A stretch of 64,000 nucleotides of DNA from an uncultured Paracoccaceae bacterium (GTDB lineage: Bacteria; Pseudomonadota; Alphaproteobacteria; Rhodobacterales; Rhodobacteraceae): NCBI GenBank assembly GCA_947497065.1, contig CANMEQ010000006.1:207698-271697 (forward strand), given 5' to 3'. Numbering within the stretch: position 1 is the first letter of the stretch; every line of letters begins with the position of its first letter. Positions 10,186 to 18,328 of this stretch are shown here, one piece after another. Made by a program: the position numbers and the translations under genes. Under the pieces are notes generated by a model that was given only the letters and a program-made list of their open reading frames with translations, was not told the DNA's origin and made no database searches.

Positions 10186-10437
10186 CTTTTCGCGGTCTCA
10201 AGGGAGGAGGAGAGACCTATCTGGTCAAATCCGGAAACCAGGGAGGAGGAGAGGTTTTCCGGTTCTGACATGATCTCATGGGAGGATGAGATCAATTCTT
10301 TAATTCTTTGATCAAGGGCGGCGACATCAGGGAGGAGGAGAGATGTCGCCGCGTCTTGATCGATGCGCCCGGACCCAGGGAGGAGGAGAGGGATGGGCGC
10401 AGTTACGAGGCTTTAAAAGGGAGGAGAAAAAGCCTCG
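10150..10437 (-). ncRNA. Tandem array of seven CcsR/cuckoo-type sRNA stem-loops downstream of a DUF1127 gene
   Basis: Seven inverted repeats at 10151-10185, 10194-10217, 10231-10262, 10271-10294, 10319-10351, 10364-10401, 10406-10437. Stems are unrelated in sequence; six loops carry AGGGAGGAG (minus strand CUCCUCCC), and 10271-10294 has a shorter GGGAGG loop. Confidence 0.85.
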
Positions 10438-10452
10438 ATCTCGGTGTGTGCC

Positions 10453-10662
10453 TTAGTTGTAAGCCGCTTCACGAGCGATACGGGCGATGTCGCCTGTGCC
10501 GATGCCCATGTCGTTCAGCTCACGTGGGGAAAGGTCACGCAATTCGTTAAGTGTTGTGCGGTATACGCGGTGTTGTGCGTAGCGCGTTTGCAGGTCGCTG
10601 CGCAAAGATGCGATGCGAGAAAAAAATGTGCCGCCGGTGCGGGTTTCAGTAACAAAAGCCAT
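10453..10662 (-). CDS. ccaF1: DUF1127 small protein, CcaF1-like
   Basis: MAFVTETRTGGTFFSRIASLRSDLQTRYAQHRVYRTTLNELRDLSPRELNDMGIGTGDIARIAREAAYN; C-terminal LRDLSPRELNDMGI is typical of DUF1127. Symbol assigned by family plus synteny with the sRNA array. Confidence 0.88.
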   Translation of the reverse strand: MAFVTETRTGGTFFSRIASLRSDLQTRYAQHRVYRTTLNELRDLSPRELNDMGIGTGDIARIAREAAYN

Positions 10663-10942
10663 AGTAGCCTCTTTCAAATATGCGACCCTGTCTCTGTGGG
10701 TCTCGGGTTGCAGCGCCGTGTTGCGCTTCTGGAATTCAAAATAGGCAATTGCTGCGTCTGCACAATCCCGACAAACCTCAATGCCGCTATGCAGAAAATG
10801 CATGGTTACGTTCTTGAATTGCATATGTTTTACGCAGCGGTCTGGGGTGACCCTGGGTCAGTTTACGACTTGTGCAGCCATCTGGTTGTGTTGTCTTATC
10901 CTTGGGCGGTTTAAGAACAGTTAAAACAATTGGGGTTCAGCA

Positions 10943-12040
10943 ATGGCACTTACAAACGAAACGATTCTTGCAGCACTTGGCACAATTGGCTTGCCCGACG
11001 GCGGCGATTTGGTCTCGCGCGATATGATCCGCGCCCTCTCTATAGAAGACGGTAAGGTTAAATTCGTCATCGAAGCACCGGATGCCGCGATGGCCAGCCG
11101 CATGGAACCTATCCGTCAAGCAGCCGAAGCGATCGTTGCAAAAATGGAAGGGGTCGGGGGCGTTTCCGCGTTGCTCACCGCCCACGGCCCTGCGACCCCC
11201 AACAAACAGCCGCCCCCACCGTCCGACAAAACACCGCCCAGCCTCACAATCGGCCGCCACCCAACACCCCAGGCCGGACCGCAAGGCGTGCCCGGCGTCG
11301 ACCGCATCATCGCAATCGGATCGGGCAAAGGCGGCGTGGGCAAATCCACCGTCTCGTCCAACCTTGCCGTGGCGCTGGCCAAACAGGGCCGCAAAGTGGG
11401 CCTGCTCGACGCAGACATCTACGGCCCCTCGCAGCCGCGCATGATGGGCGTGAACAAGCGCCCCGGTTCGCCGGACGGCAAAACCATCATCCCCCTGCAG
11501 GCCCACGGCGTCACCATGATGTCCATCGGCCTGATGGTGGACCCCGACAAAGCCGTCGTCTGGCGCGGCCCTATGCTTATGGGCGCGCTGCAACAGATGT
11601 TGACCCAAGTTGAATGGGGCGAGCTGGATGTCCTGCTGGTCGATCTGCCACCGGGCACCGGCGACGTGCAGCTGACCTTGTGCCAGAAAACCAACCTCAC
11701 CGGCGCAATCGTGGTCTCCACCCCCCAAGACGTGGCCCTGCTGGATGCGCGCAAAGCCCTTGATATGTTCGGCACCCTCAAAACCCCCGTCCTCGGGCTG
11801 GTCGAAAACATGTCAACATACACCTGTCCCATATGCGGCCACGAAGAACATATCTTCGGCCATGGCGGTGTCGCGGCAGAGGCGGAAAAGATCGGCGCTC
11901 CCTTCTTGGGCTCCCTCCCGATCGACCTCGACACCCGTCTTGCCGGCGACGCAGGCACGCCCATCGCCGCAGGCGACAGCACAATGGCGCAAGCCTACGC
12001 CACGCTCGCCAAACGTTTGATCGACGGGGGCATGGGGTGA
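10943..12040 (+). CDS. mrp: Mrp/ApbC/NBP35 family Fe-S cluster carrier ATPase
   Basis: [33 protein letters not shown]-terminal MIP18-like domain. Confidence 0.95.
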   Translation: MALTNETILAALGTIGLPDGGDLVSRDMIRALSIEDGKVKFVIEAPDAAMASRMEPIRQAAEAIVAKMEGVGGVSALLTAHGPATPNKQPPPPSDKTPPSLTIGRHPTPQAGPQGVPGVDRIIAIGSGKGGVGKSTVSSNLAVALAKQGRKVGLLDADIYGPSQPRMMGVNKRPGSPDGKTIIPLQAHGVTMMSIGLMVDPDKAVVWRGPMLMGALQQMLTQVEWGELDVLLVDLPPGTGDVQLTLCQKTNLTGAIVVSTPQDVALLDARKALDMFGTLKTPVLGLVENMSTYTCPICGHEEHIFGHGGVAAEAEKIGAPFLGSLPIDLDTRLAGDAGTPIAAGDSTMAQAYATLAKRLIDGGMG

Positions 12041-12552
12041 CCACCCCCGCAGCAAAACCTGCGCGGATCACACTCCGCGCCGCCACGCGGGCCGATTGGC
12101 CCGCGATTTGGGCCATGATCGCCCCCGTCTTTCGCGCGGGCACCACCTATGCCGTCGATCCCAATATCACCGAAGACGCGGCCCGCACCCTCTGGCTCGA
12201 CAGCCCCGCCGCCACCTTTGTCGCACTGGGTGACCAAAACACCCCGCTGGGCACCTACTATATAAAACCAAACTTCGCCGGTGCTGCGAACCACATCTGC
12301 AACTGCGGCTATATCACCGCGCCGCAGGCCGCAGGGCAGGGCGTGGCCACCACCATGTGCACCCACTCCCAAACCGCCGCGCGTGATTTGGGCTTTACGG
12401 CAATGCAGTTCAATCTGGTGCTGGCCTCCAACACGCGCGCAGTCGCGCTGTGGCACCATCTGGGCTTTTCCACCGTCGGCCTCTTGCCCGAGGCCTTCCG
12501 CCACCCAGAATTGGGCCTCGTCAACGCCCATATCATGCACAAACACCTCTGA
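12037..12552 (+). CDS. GNAT family N-acetyltransferase
   Basis: GTG start overlapping the mrp stop (gTGA); [32 protein letters not shown]...[16 protein letters not shown]...[17 protein letters not shown]. Confidence 0.9.
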   Translation: MTTPAAKPARITLRAATRADWPAIWAMIAPVFRAGTTYAVDPNITEDAARTLWLDSPAATFVALGDQNTPLGTYYIKPNFAGAANHICNCGYITAPQAAGQGVATTMCTHSQTAARDLGFTAMQFNLVLASNTRAVALWHHLGFSTVGLLPEAFRHPELGLVNAHIMHKHL

Positions 12553-12605
12553 TCCGCCCTCCCGCTGGGATTTCATGGCCCAACTGGCACGTCATGGAAC
12601 CTCCT

Positions 12606-12623
12606 TTGGGAAAATCTGGAACC
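12606..12623 (+). repeat. 18-bp direct repeat copy 1 (TTTGGGAAAATCTGGAAC)
   Basis: Identical to 12740-12757. Confidence 0.85.
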
Positions 12624-12739
12624 AAGGCCGGTTCCGAATCAATTTCAGCGCAATTCCGGCGGTTTCAGGGGTGCTATTACCCAGATTCCGCCGTCTTTTC
12701 CCGCGCCAACCCGTGGATCATCCCCGTTTTTGCAAAAAA

Positions 12740-12757
12740 TTTGGGAAAATCTGGAAC
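12740..12757 (+). repeat. 18-bp direct repeat copy 2 (TTTGGGAAAATCTGGAAC)
   Basis: Identical to 12606-12623; 134-bp offset, upstream of mraZ. Confidence 0.85.
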
Positions 12758-12944
12758 TTTTTTCACAGCGTGATCAGCCACTACATCTTGTGCCAGGTCT
12801 TTTCGGGTTCCGCTGTATTTTCCCCAAATCGCCTCTCGGGTCGGGCGGTTGGGCATGCGGTATGCCACCCAAATCCCCACGAATTCCCATAAAGTGCCAA
12901 AAAATCCTTGGCGTACCATGAATTCCCGTGCATACATGATCACA

Positions 12945-13163
12945 AGAAGACGGGCAGACAAATACGGGGCACCAAACGACCCCACCGACACTAAGAAAAC
13001 TTAGGTCAGGTTTCATACAGGCACCCTTATTCTTGAACGAAGAGATCCGGCGCGCGAGCGAGCAGACATCCCCCCAGGTGGCGCGCGCAGCTGGACATTC
13101 CCGGCAACGGGACATGGACGACGGATCAGACAGTGGCAGCAGTCTGATCCGTCGTTTTCGTTT
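12945..13163 (+). ncRNA. UpsM-like leader sRNA upstream of mraZ (5' boundary approximate)
   Basis: Position directly upstream of mraZ in a Rhodobacteraceae dcw cluster, ends in a strong terminator; weak promoter-like TTGGCG-N17-CATACA at 12908-12936. 3' end is sequence-based; 5' end is an estimate. Confidence 0.5.
13118..13163 (+). terminator. Rho-independent terminator in the mraZ leader
   Basis: ACGACGGATCAGAC-agtggcagca-GTCTGATCCGTCGT (14-bp perfect stem) followed by TTTTCGTTT, 48 nt before the mraZ GTG. Confidence 0.88.
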
Positions 13164-13210
13164 CAAATCATAGTTTTAACGGGGGGCGTAGAAGTGGGAG
13201 CCGCGGGACA

Positions 13211-13705
13211 GTGGGTCTGAGTTTCAGAGGCGAATTCGACCAAAAGGTCGACAAGAAGGGACGCATGTCGATCCCTTCTGATTTTCGTGCTGTGCTCACA
13301 GACGGCGATCCGCGTTGCCCCGAAAATCCGCTTCCCCGTCTCGTCGTTCTGCACGGTCCTCACATCAAGGATTGTCTCCACGTTTACACCATTGAAGCCA
13401 TGGAAGAGATCGAAGAGGGCATCAAACGCCTTCCGCGCGGGTCCGCCGAGCGTAAAAAAGCATCTCGCAAAATTCTTGGTAAATCATGGGAAACCGAAGT
13501 CGACAAAGACGGCCGCATCGTGCTGCCGCAACGGCTGCGCGAACAAATCGGGCTGGACGGCCTGGCCACAATGACCGCCATGGGCGATTATTTCGAACTG
13601 TGGGATGCCACAACGTACGAGCGGTTCGAGGATGAAGACGACGACGATGATGACGTCGATCCGTTGACCTATCTCGACGCGCCAACACCTCCCGGGGCTG
13701 GATAA
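13211..13705 (+). CDS. mraZ: division/cell wall cluster transcriptional repressor MraZ
   Basis: GTG start; MGLSFRGEFDQKVDKKGRMSIPSDFR...DKDGRIVLPQRLREQIGL; first gene of the dcw cluster. Confidence 0.96.
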   Translation: MGLSFRGEFDQKVDKKGRMSIPSDFRAVLTDGDPRCPENPLPRLVVLHGPHIKDCLHVYTIEAMEEIEEGIKRLPRGSAERKKASRKILGKSWETEVDKDGRIVLPQRLREQIGLDGLATMTAMGDYFELWDATTYERFEDEDDDDDDVDPLTYLDAPTPPGAG

Positions 13706-13708
13706 GCC

Positions 13709-14686
13709 ATGGGAACCGCTGCCGCATCTCCCCCTCATATTCCTGTTCTGATCGGGCCGCTGGTTGCGGCCTGCGCGCCGGTGCAGGGCACATGGCTGGA
13801 CGGCACCTTTGGGGCAGGGGGCTATACCCAGCGTTTGCTGGAGGCCGGTGCAGACAAGGTTATCGGCGTTGATCGCGATCCTGATGTTTTCAAAATGGCA
13901 CAATGGGCGGCGGAAAACCCCGCGATTGAGCTGGTAGAAGGTACATTTTCCAACCTCGACACGTATGGCGCCAATCTTGATGGCGTCGTGTTGGATTTGG
14001 GCGTTTCATCCATGCAGCTCGATCAGGCTGAACGTGGGTTTTCATTCATGAGGGACGGTCCGCTGGATATGCGGATGGGACAGGAGGGACAAAGTGCAGC
14101 TGACATTATCAATCAAGCAGACGAAACCGATCTTGCTGACATTCTATTTACATACGGCGAGGAGCGTGCGTCCCGCCGTATCGCTCGTCGGATCGTCGCA
14201 GAGCGTGAAAACACCCCCATCACAACAACCTTGCATCTTGCGAAACTGATCGAGGGCTGTTTGCCGCGGTCCAAACCGGGGCAAAGCCATCCGGCGACGC
14301 GCAGTTTTCAGGCCATTCGCATCGCTGTGAACGATGAATACGGGCAATTGGCCGAAGGGCTAGAGGCCGCCGAACGCGCGCTGAAACCGGGTGGCCATTT
14401 GGCTGTCGTCACCTTCCACTCCGTCGAAGACCGCATGGTCAAACGGTTCTTGCAGCAGCGCGCGGGCACCACGGGCAACGCCAACCGCTACGCGCCCGAA
14501 CTCGATACCGTCAAACCGGCCTTCACGATGAAATCCAAAAAAGCTATCGGCCCCGACGCGGACGAACTCGAAATGAACCCGCGTTCACGCTCCGCCAAAT
14601 TGCGCGTGGCTACACGCACCGATGCACCCGCCGGTCCCGTTGATCGGGCCAAACTTGGCATGCCACACCTTAGAGGAGCCCGCTAA
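13709..14686 (+). CDS. rsmH: 16S rRNA m4C1402 methyltransferase RsmH (MraW)
   Basis: [15 protein letters not shown]...[17 protein letters not shown]...[15 protein letters not shown]...[12 protein letters not shown]. Confidence 0.97.
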   Translation: MGTAAASPPHIPVLIGPLVAACAPVQGTWLDGTFGAGGYTQRLLEAGADKVIGVDRDPDVFKMAQWAAENPAIELVEGTFSNLDTYGANLDGVVLDLGVSSMQLDQAERGFSFMRDGPLDMRMGQEGQSAADIINQADETDLADILFTYGEERASRRIARRIVAERENTPITTTLHLAKLIEGCLPRSKPGQSHPATRSFQAIRIAVNDEYGQLAEGLEAAERALKPGGHLAVVTFHSVEDRMVKRFLQQRAGTTGNANRYAPELDTVKPAFTMKSKKAIGPDADELEMNPRSRSAKLRVATRTDAPAGPVDRAKLGMPHLRGAR

Positions 14687-15039
14687 TGCGTTCTATTCTC
14701 TTCATTCTTTCAGGTTTGATGGTTGTTGGGCTCGGCTATTGGGCCTACCACGAAAACTACGACACCCAGGCCTCCATGCGCGAAGTGCGCCAATTGCACC
14801 GGCAAATCGGCGTGGCCCACGAACGGCTCAACGTGCTCGAGGCCGAATGGGCCTACCTCAACCGCCCCGACCGCCTGCGCGATCTGGCCGAGCTGAACTT
14901 CGACCGTCTCGGCCTGCTGCCGCTGATGCCCGATGGGTTTGGCCGTATTGAACAAATCGAATACCCGACCCGTCTGGTGTTCGACATCTCAAATTCCGTC
15001 TCCGTCTCCAGCGACAACGCACCAGAGGTCAACCAATGA
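14686..15039 (+). CDS. ftsL: cell division protein FtsL
   Basis: Short single-TM protein with coiled coil between rsmH and ftsI. Confidence 0.88.
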   Translation: MRSILFILSGLMVVGLGYWAYHENYDTQASMREVRQLHRQIGVAHERLNVLEAEWAYLNRPDRLRDLAELNFDRLGLLPLMPDGFGRIEQIEYPTRLVFDISNSVSVSSDNAPEVNQ

Positions 15040-16817
15040 TCCGCACGCCGCTCCGCCCACTTGCCCGCATCCTCAAAGCCCGCGAACAGGGCCAAAACCC
15101 CGATGCGATCGAAGCAGAAAACATCCGTCTGCGCCACGAAGAGGTCCGCGACCAAGATCGCCTGCGCGCCGAAGGCCGCCTGCTGGTTATGGGGCTGGCC
15201 TTCTTTTGCGCCTTCGTCGTGGTGGGCGCGCGCATGGGCATGCTGGCGGGCACCGTCCCAGAGGAGCCAACCGCCCAAGCTTCCGGCTCCCCCATCATCG
15301 GTCAGCGCGCTGATATCATTGACAGAAACGGCCGCGTTCTGGCGACAAACCTAGACACGCACAGCCTCTACGCGCAAATCCCCGACATGATCGACCCGCA
15401 AAAAGCGGCCACCGAACTGGCAGAGATTTTCGACGAACTCGACGCAGAAGAGCTCTACGCGGACTTCACAGGGGGCCGCAAATTCCTCTGGATCCGGCGC
15501 GAAATTTCGCCCGAACAAATGCAAGCCGTCCACGACATCGGCGACCCGGGCCTGCTGTTTGGCCCCCGTGAAATGCGTCTCTACCCCAACGGCTCCGTCG
15601 CGGCTCACATCTTGGGCGGCGCCACCTATGGCCGCGAAGGCGTGAACTCCGCCGAAGTCATCGGCGTGGCGGGCGTTGAAAAATACTTCGATGATTTCCT
15701 GCGCGACCCGGCCAACGAAGGCGCGCCACTGGAATTGTCCCTCGACCTGACCGTCCAAGCCGCGTCCGAGCGTGTTCTGGCCGGTGGCATGACCCTCATG
15801 TCCGCCAAGGGTGCCTCTTCTGTTTTGATGGATGTGCACACAGGCGAGATCATTTCTATGGTATCTTTGCCTGACTTCGATCCCAACAACCGCCCCCGCG
15901 TGCTGACCTCCGGCGATCAATCCGACAGCCCGCTGTTCAACCGCGCCGTCCAGGGCGTGTACGAATTGGGCTCGGTGTTCAAAATCTTCACCGTCGCTCA
16001 GGGCATCGAACTTGGCCTGATCAACGCCAACACCATGATCGACACCGCAGGCCCGCTGCAATGGGGCCGCTTCCGCATCCGCGACTTCAGCAATTACGGC
16101 CCCGAACTTTCCGCCACGGACGTGATCGTCAAATCCTCCAACATCGGCACCGCCCGCGTGGCCCTACAAATCGGCGCGAACCGCCAGCGCGATTTCCTCG
16201 AAACCTTGGGCTTCCTCGAACCCACTCCGGTTGAGATGGTCGAAGCCCCAACAGGCCGCCCCTTGCTGCCGCCGAATTGGTCCGAAATCTCAACGATGAC
16301 AATCTCTTACGGCCACGGCCTGTCCTCCTCGCCGGTGCATCTTGCGGCGGGCTACTCCAGCCTGCTCAACGGAGGCTACCGCGTTGAGCCTACGCTTTTG
16401 CGTCAAGACGGTCCGCAATACGGCGAACGCATCGTCTCCGAACAGGTCTCCACCACCTCCCGCGACATGCTGCGCGCCGTGGTCTCACGCGGCACCGCCT
16501 CCTTCGGCGATGTCGAAGGCTATGCTGTGGGCGGCAAAACCGGCACCGCCGATAAACCGCGCCCCACCGGCGGCTACTACGACGACAAAACAATCTCGAC
16601 CTTTGCCACCGTCTTTCCCGCCGATGACCCCAAATACGTGCTGATCCTCACGCTGGATGAACCCTCCATCGAGGCCTTGGGCGAACAGCGCCGCACCGCC
16701 GGTTGGACAGCCGTTCCCGTGGCCGCAGAAATGATCCGCCGCGTCGCCCCGTTGTTGGGCATGCGACCAGACGTTGAAACCGCCACGCCAGTAGGTGTAA
16801 CACTGACCTCAAACTAA
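15036..16817 (+). CDS. ftsI: peptidoglycan transpeptidase FtsI (PBP3)
   Basis: IIDRNGRVLATNL, YELGSVFKIFTVAQG (SxxK), KSSN, GGKTGTADK (KTG). Confidence 0.96.
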   Translation: MIRTPLRPLARILKAREQGQNPDAIEAENIRLRHEEVRDQDRLRAEGRLLVMGLAFFCAFVVVGARMGMLAGTVPEEPTAQASGSPIIGQRADIIDRNGRVLATNLDTHSLYAQIPDMIDPQKAATELAEIFDELDAEELYADFTGGRKFLWIRREISPEQMQAVHDIGDPGLLFGPREMRLYPNGSVAAHILGGATYGREGVNSAEVIGVAGVEKYFDDFLRDPANEGAPLELSLDLTVQAASERVLAGGMTLMSAKGASSVLMDVHTGEIISMVSLPDFDPNNRPRVLTSGDQSDSPLFNRAVQGVYELGSVFKIFTVAQGIELGLINANTMIDTAGPLQWGRFRIRDFSNYGPELSATDVIVKSSNIGTARVALQIGANRQRDFLETLGFLEPTPVEMVEAPTGRPLLPPNWSEISTMTISYGHGLSSSPVHLAAGYSSLLNGGYRVEPTLLRQDGPQYGERIVSEQVSTTSRDMLRAVVSRGTASFGDVEGYAVGGKTGTADKPRPTGGYYDDKTISTFATVFPADDPKYVLILTLDEPSIEALGEQRRTAGWTAVPVAAEMIRRVAPLLGMRPDVETATPVGVTLTSN

Positions 16818-16831
16818 CAGGGATCAGTGAC

Positions 16832-18328
16832 ATGACCAGCACCGCAGGCCAAACAACACGCACTCTGGCCGACTTGGGGCTGACCGCCCAAGCAGGGGCC
16901 ACCGCCACCATCACCGGCCTCGCCGTGGACAGCCGCGACGTCAAAGACGGCACGCTGTTTTTCGCGCTTCCGGGCGCCAACGTGCATGGCGCGGCCTTTA
17001 TCCAATACGCGTTGCGCATGGGCGCCGCCGCCGTGTTGACCGACGCAGAAGGTGCGCAATTGGCCAAGGCCGAACTCGACGCCTCGACCGCCGCCCTCAT
17101 CATCGCCGAAGACCCGCGCGGGGCCTTGGCGCAGACCGCATCCTTGTGGTTCGGCGCGCATCCCGAAACGGTCGTCGCCGTCACGGGCACCAACGGCAAA
17201 ACCTCGATCTCCACCTTCGCCCGCCAAATCTGGGTGGAAATGGAGCGCAACGCCGTCAACCTCGGGACCACCGGCGTCGAAGGCGCATGGACCCACCCGC
17301 TCAAACACACCACGCCCGAACCGATCACGCTCCACAACGCTCTGGCGCAGGCCAAGGACAACGGCATCACCCATGTCGCCATGGAAGCCTCATCCCACGG
17401 GCTCGACCAGCGCCGCCTCGACGGGGTCATGCTGTCGGCGGCGGGCTTTAGCAACTTCACCCAAGACCACCTCGACTATCACCACACGTTCGAGGCCTAT
17501 TTCGATGCGAAAATGGGCCTGTTCACACGGCTTTTGCCCGATGACGGTGTCGCGGTCATCAACATCGATGACCCCAAAGGCGCAGAGGTCGTCGAAATCG
17601 CCGAACGGCGCGGCGTGGAAATTATCACCGTGGGTCGCCACGATGACGCCCGCTTGCGTCTGGTCAGCCAACGGTTCGACGCCACCGGCCAAGATATCCT
17701 GTTTGATTGGCAGCGCAGCCGCTTCTCGGCCCGCCTCAACCTCATCGGCGGCTTCCAAGCGGATAACGTCCTGCTGGCCGCGGCCCTGTGCATCGCGTCG
17801 GGTTCCGACGCCGAAGAGGTCTTCGACGCGCTGCCGTTCCTCACAACCGTGCGGGGCCGCATGCAACACGCCGCCACCCGCAAAAACGGCGGATCGGTTT
17901 TTGTCGATTACGCCCACACCCCCGATGCCGTCGCCACCGCATTGCAGGCCATGCGCCCCCATGTGATGGGCCGTCTGATTGCCATCGTCGGGGCAGGGGG
18001 CGACCGTGATGCGGGCAAACGCCCGCTCATGGGGGCTGCTGCCGCCGAACACGCGGACATCGTCTTTGTCACCGATGATAACCCCCGTTCCGAAGACCCG
18101 GCCACCATCCGCGCAGCCGTCATGGAAGGCTGCCCCAACGCGACCGAGGTCGGCGACCGCGCCGAAGCCATTTTGCGCGGCGTTGATGCCCTCAACCCGG
18201 GCGATGCTTTGCTGATTGCAGGCAAAGGCCACGAAACCGGCCAGACCATCGGCGACGATGTGCTGCCCTTTGACGACGTCGAACAGGCCCATGTGGCTGT
18301 CAGCGCCTTGGATGGAGACATCATATGA
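16832..18328 (+). CDS. murE: UDP-MurNAc-tripeptide ligase MurE
   Basis: VTGTNGKTSISTFARQIW, EASSHGLDQRRLDGV, VDYAHTPDAVATALQAM, DNPRSEDP motif. Confidence 0.97.
   Translation: MTSTAGQTTRTLADLGLTAQAGATATITGLAVDSRDVKDGTLFFALPGANVHGAAFIQYALRMGAAAVLTDAEGAQLAKAELDASTAALIIAEDPRGALAQTASLWFGAHPETVVAVTGTNGKTSISTFARQIWVEMERNAVNLGTTGVEGAWTHPLKHTTPEPITLHNALAQAKDNGITHVAMEASSHGLDQRRLDGVMLSAAGFSNFTQDHLDYHHTFEAYFDAKMGLFTRLLPDDGVAVINIDDPKGAEVVEIAERRGVEIITVGRHDDARLRLVSQRFDATGQDILFDWQRSRFSARLNLIGGFQADNVLLAAALCIASGSDAEEVFDALPFLTTVRGRMQHAATRKNGGSVFVDYAHTPDAVATALQAMRPHVMGRLIAIVGAGGDRDAGKRPLMGAAAAEHADIVFVTDDNPRSEDPATIRAAVMEGCPNATEVGDRAEAILRGVDALNPGDALLIAGKGHETGQTIGDDVLPFDDVEQAHVAVSALDGDII

Noticed and set aside
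10150-10437. Possible CRISPR array
   Set aside because: Repeated unit is only about 10 bp and lies in loops of perfect inverted repeats whose arms differ; no constant 23-40 bp repeats, no cas genes.
10099-10550. Overlapping short + ORFs (70 and 80 aa) across the hairpin array
   Set aside because: Composition (EEERYREEER) comes from the GGGAGGAGGAG loops; the RNA hairpin explanation on the minus strand fits far better.
10453-10824. N-terminally extended 123-aa version of the DUF1127 ORF
   Set aside because: DUF1127 homology and a good SD (GAAAGAGG) support the start at 10662; upstream part lacks family similarity.
10663-10850. RpoH-type promoter for the DUF1127/sRNA unit
   Set aside because: Expected by analogy with R. 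sphaeroides, but no clear -35/-10 match could be located by eye, so not annotated.
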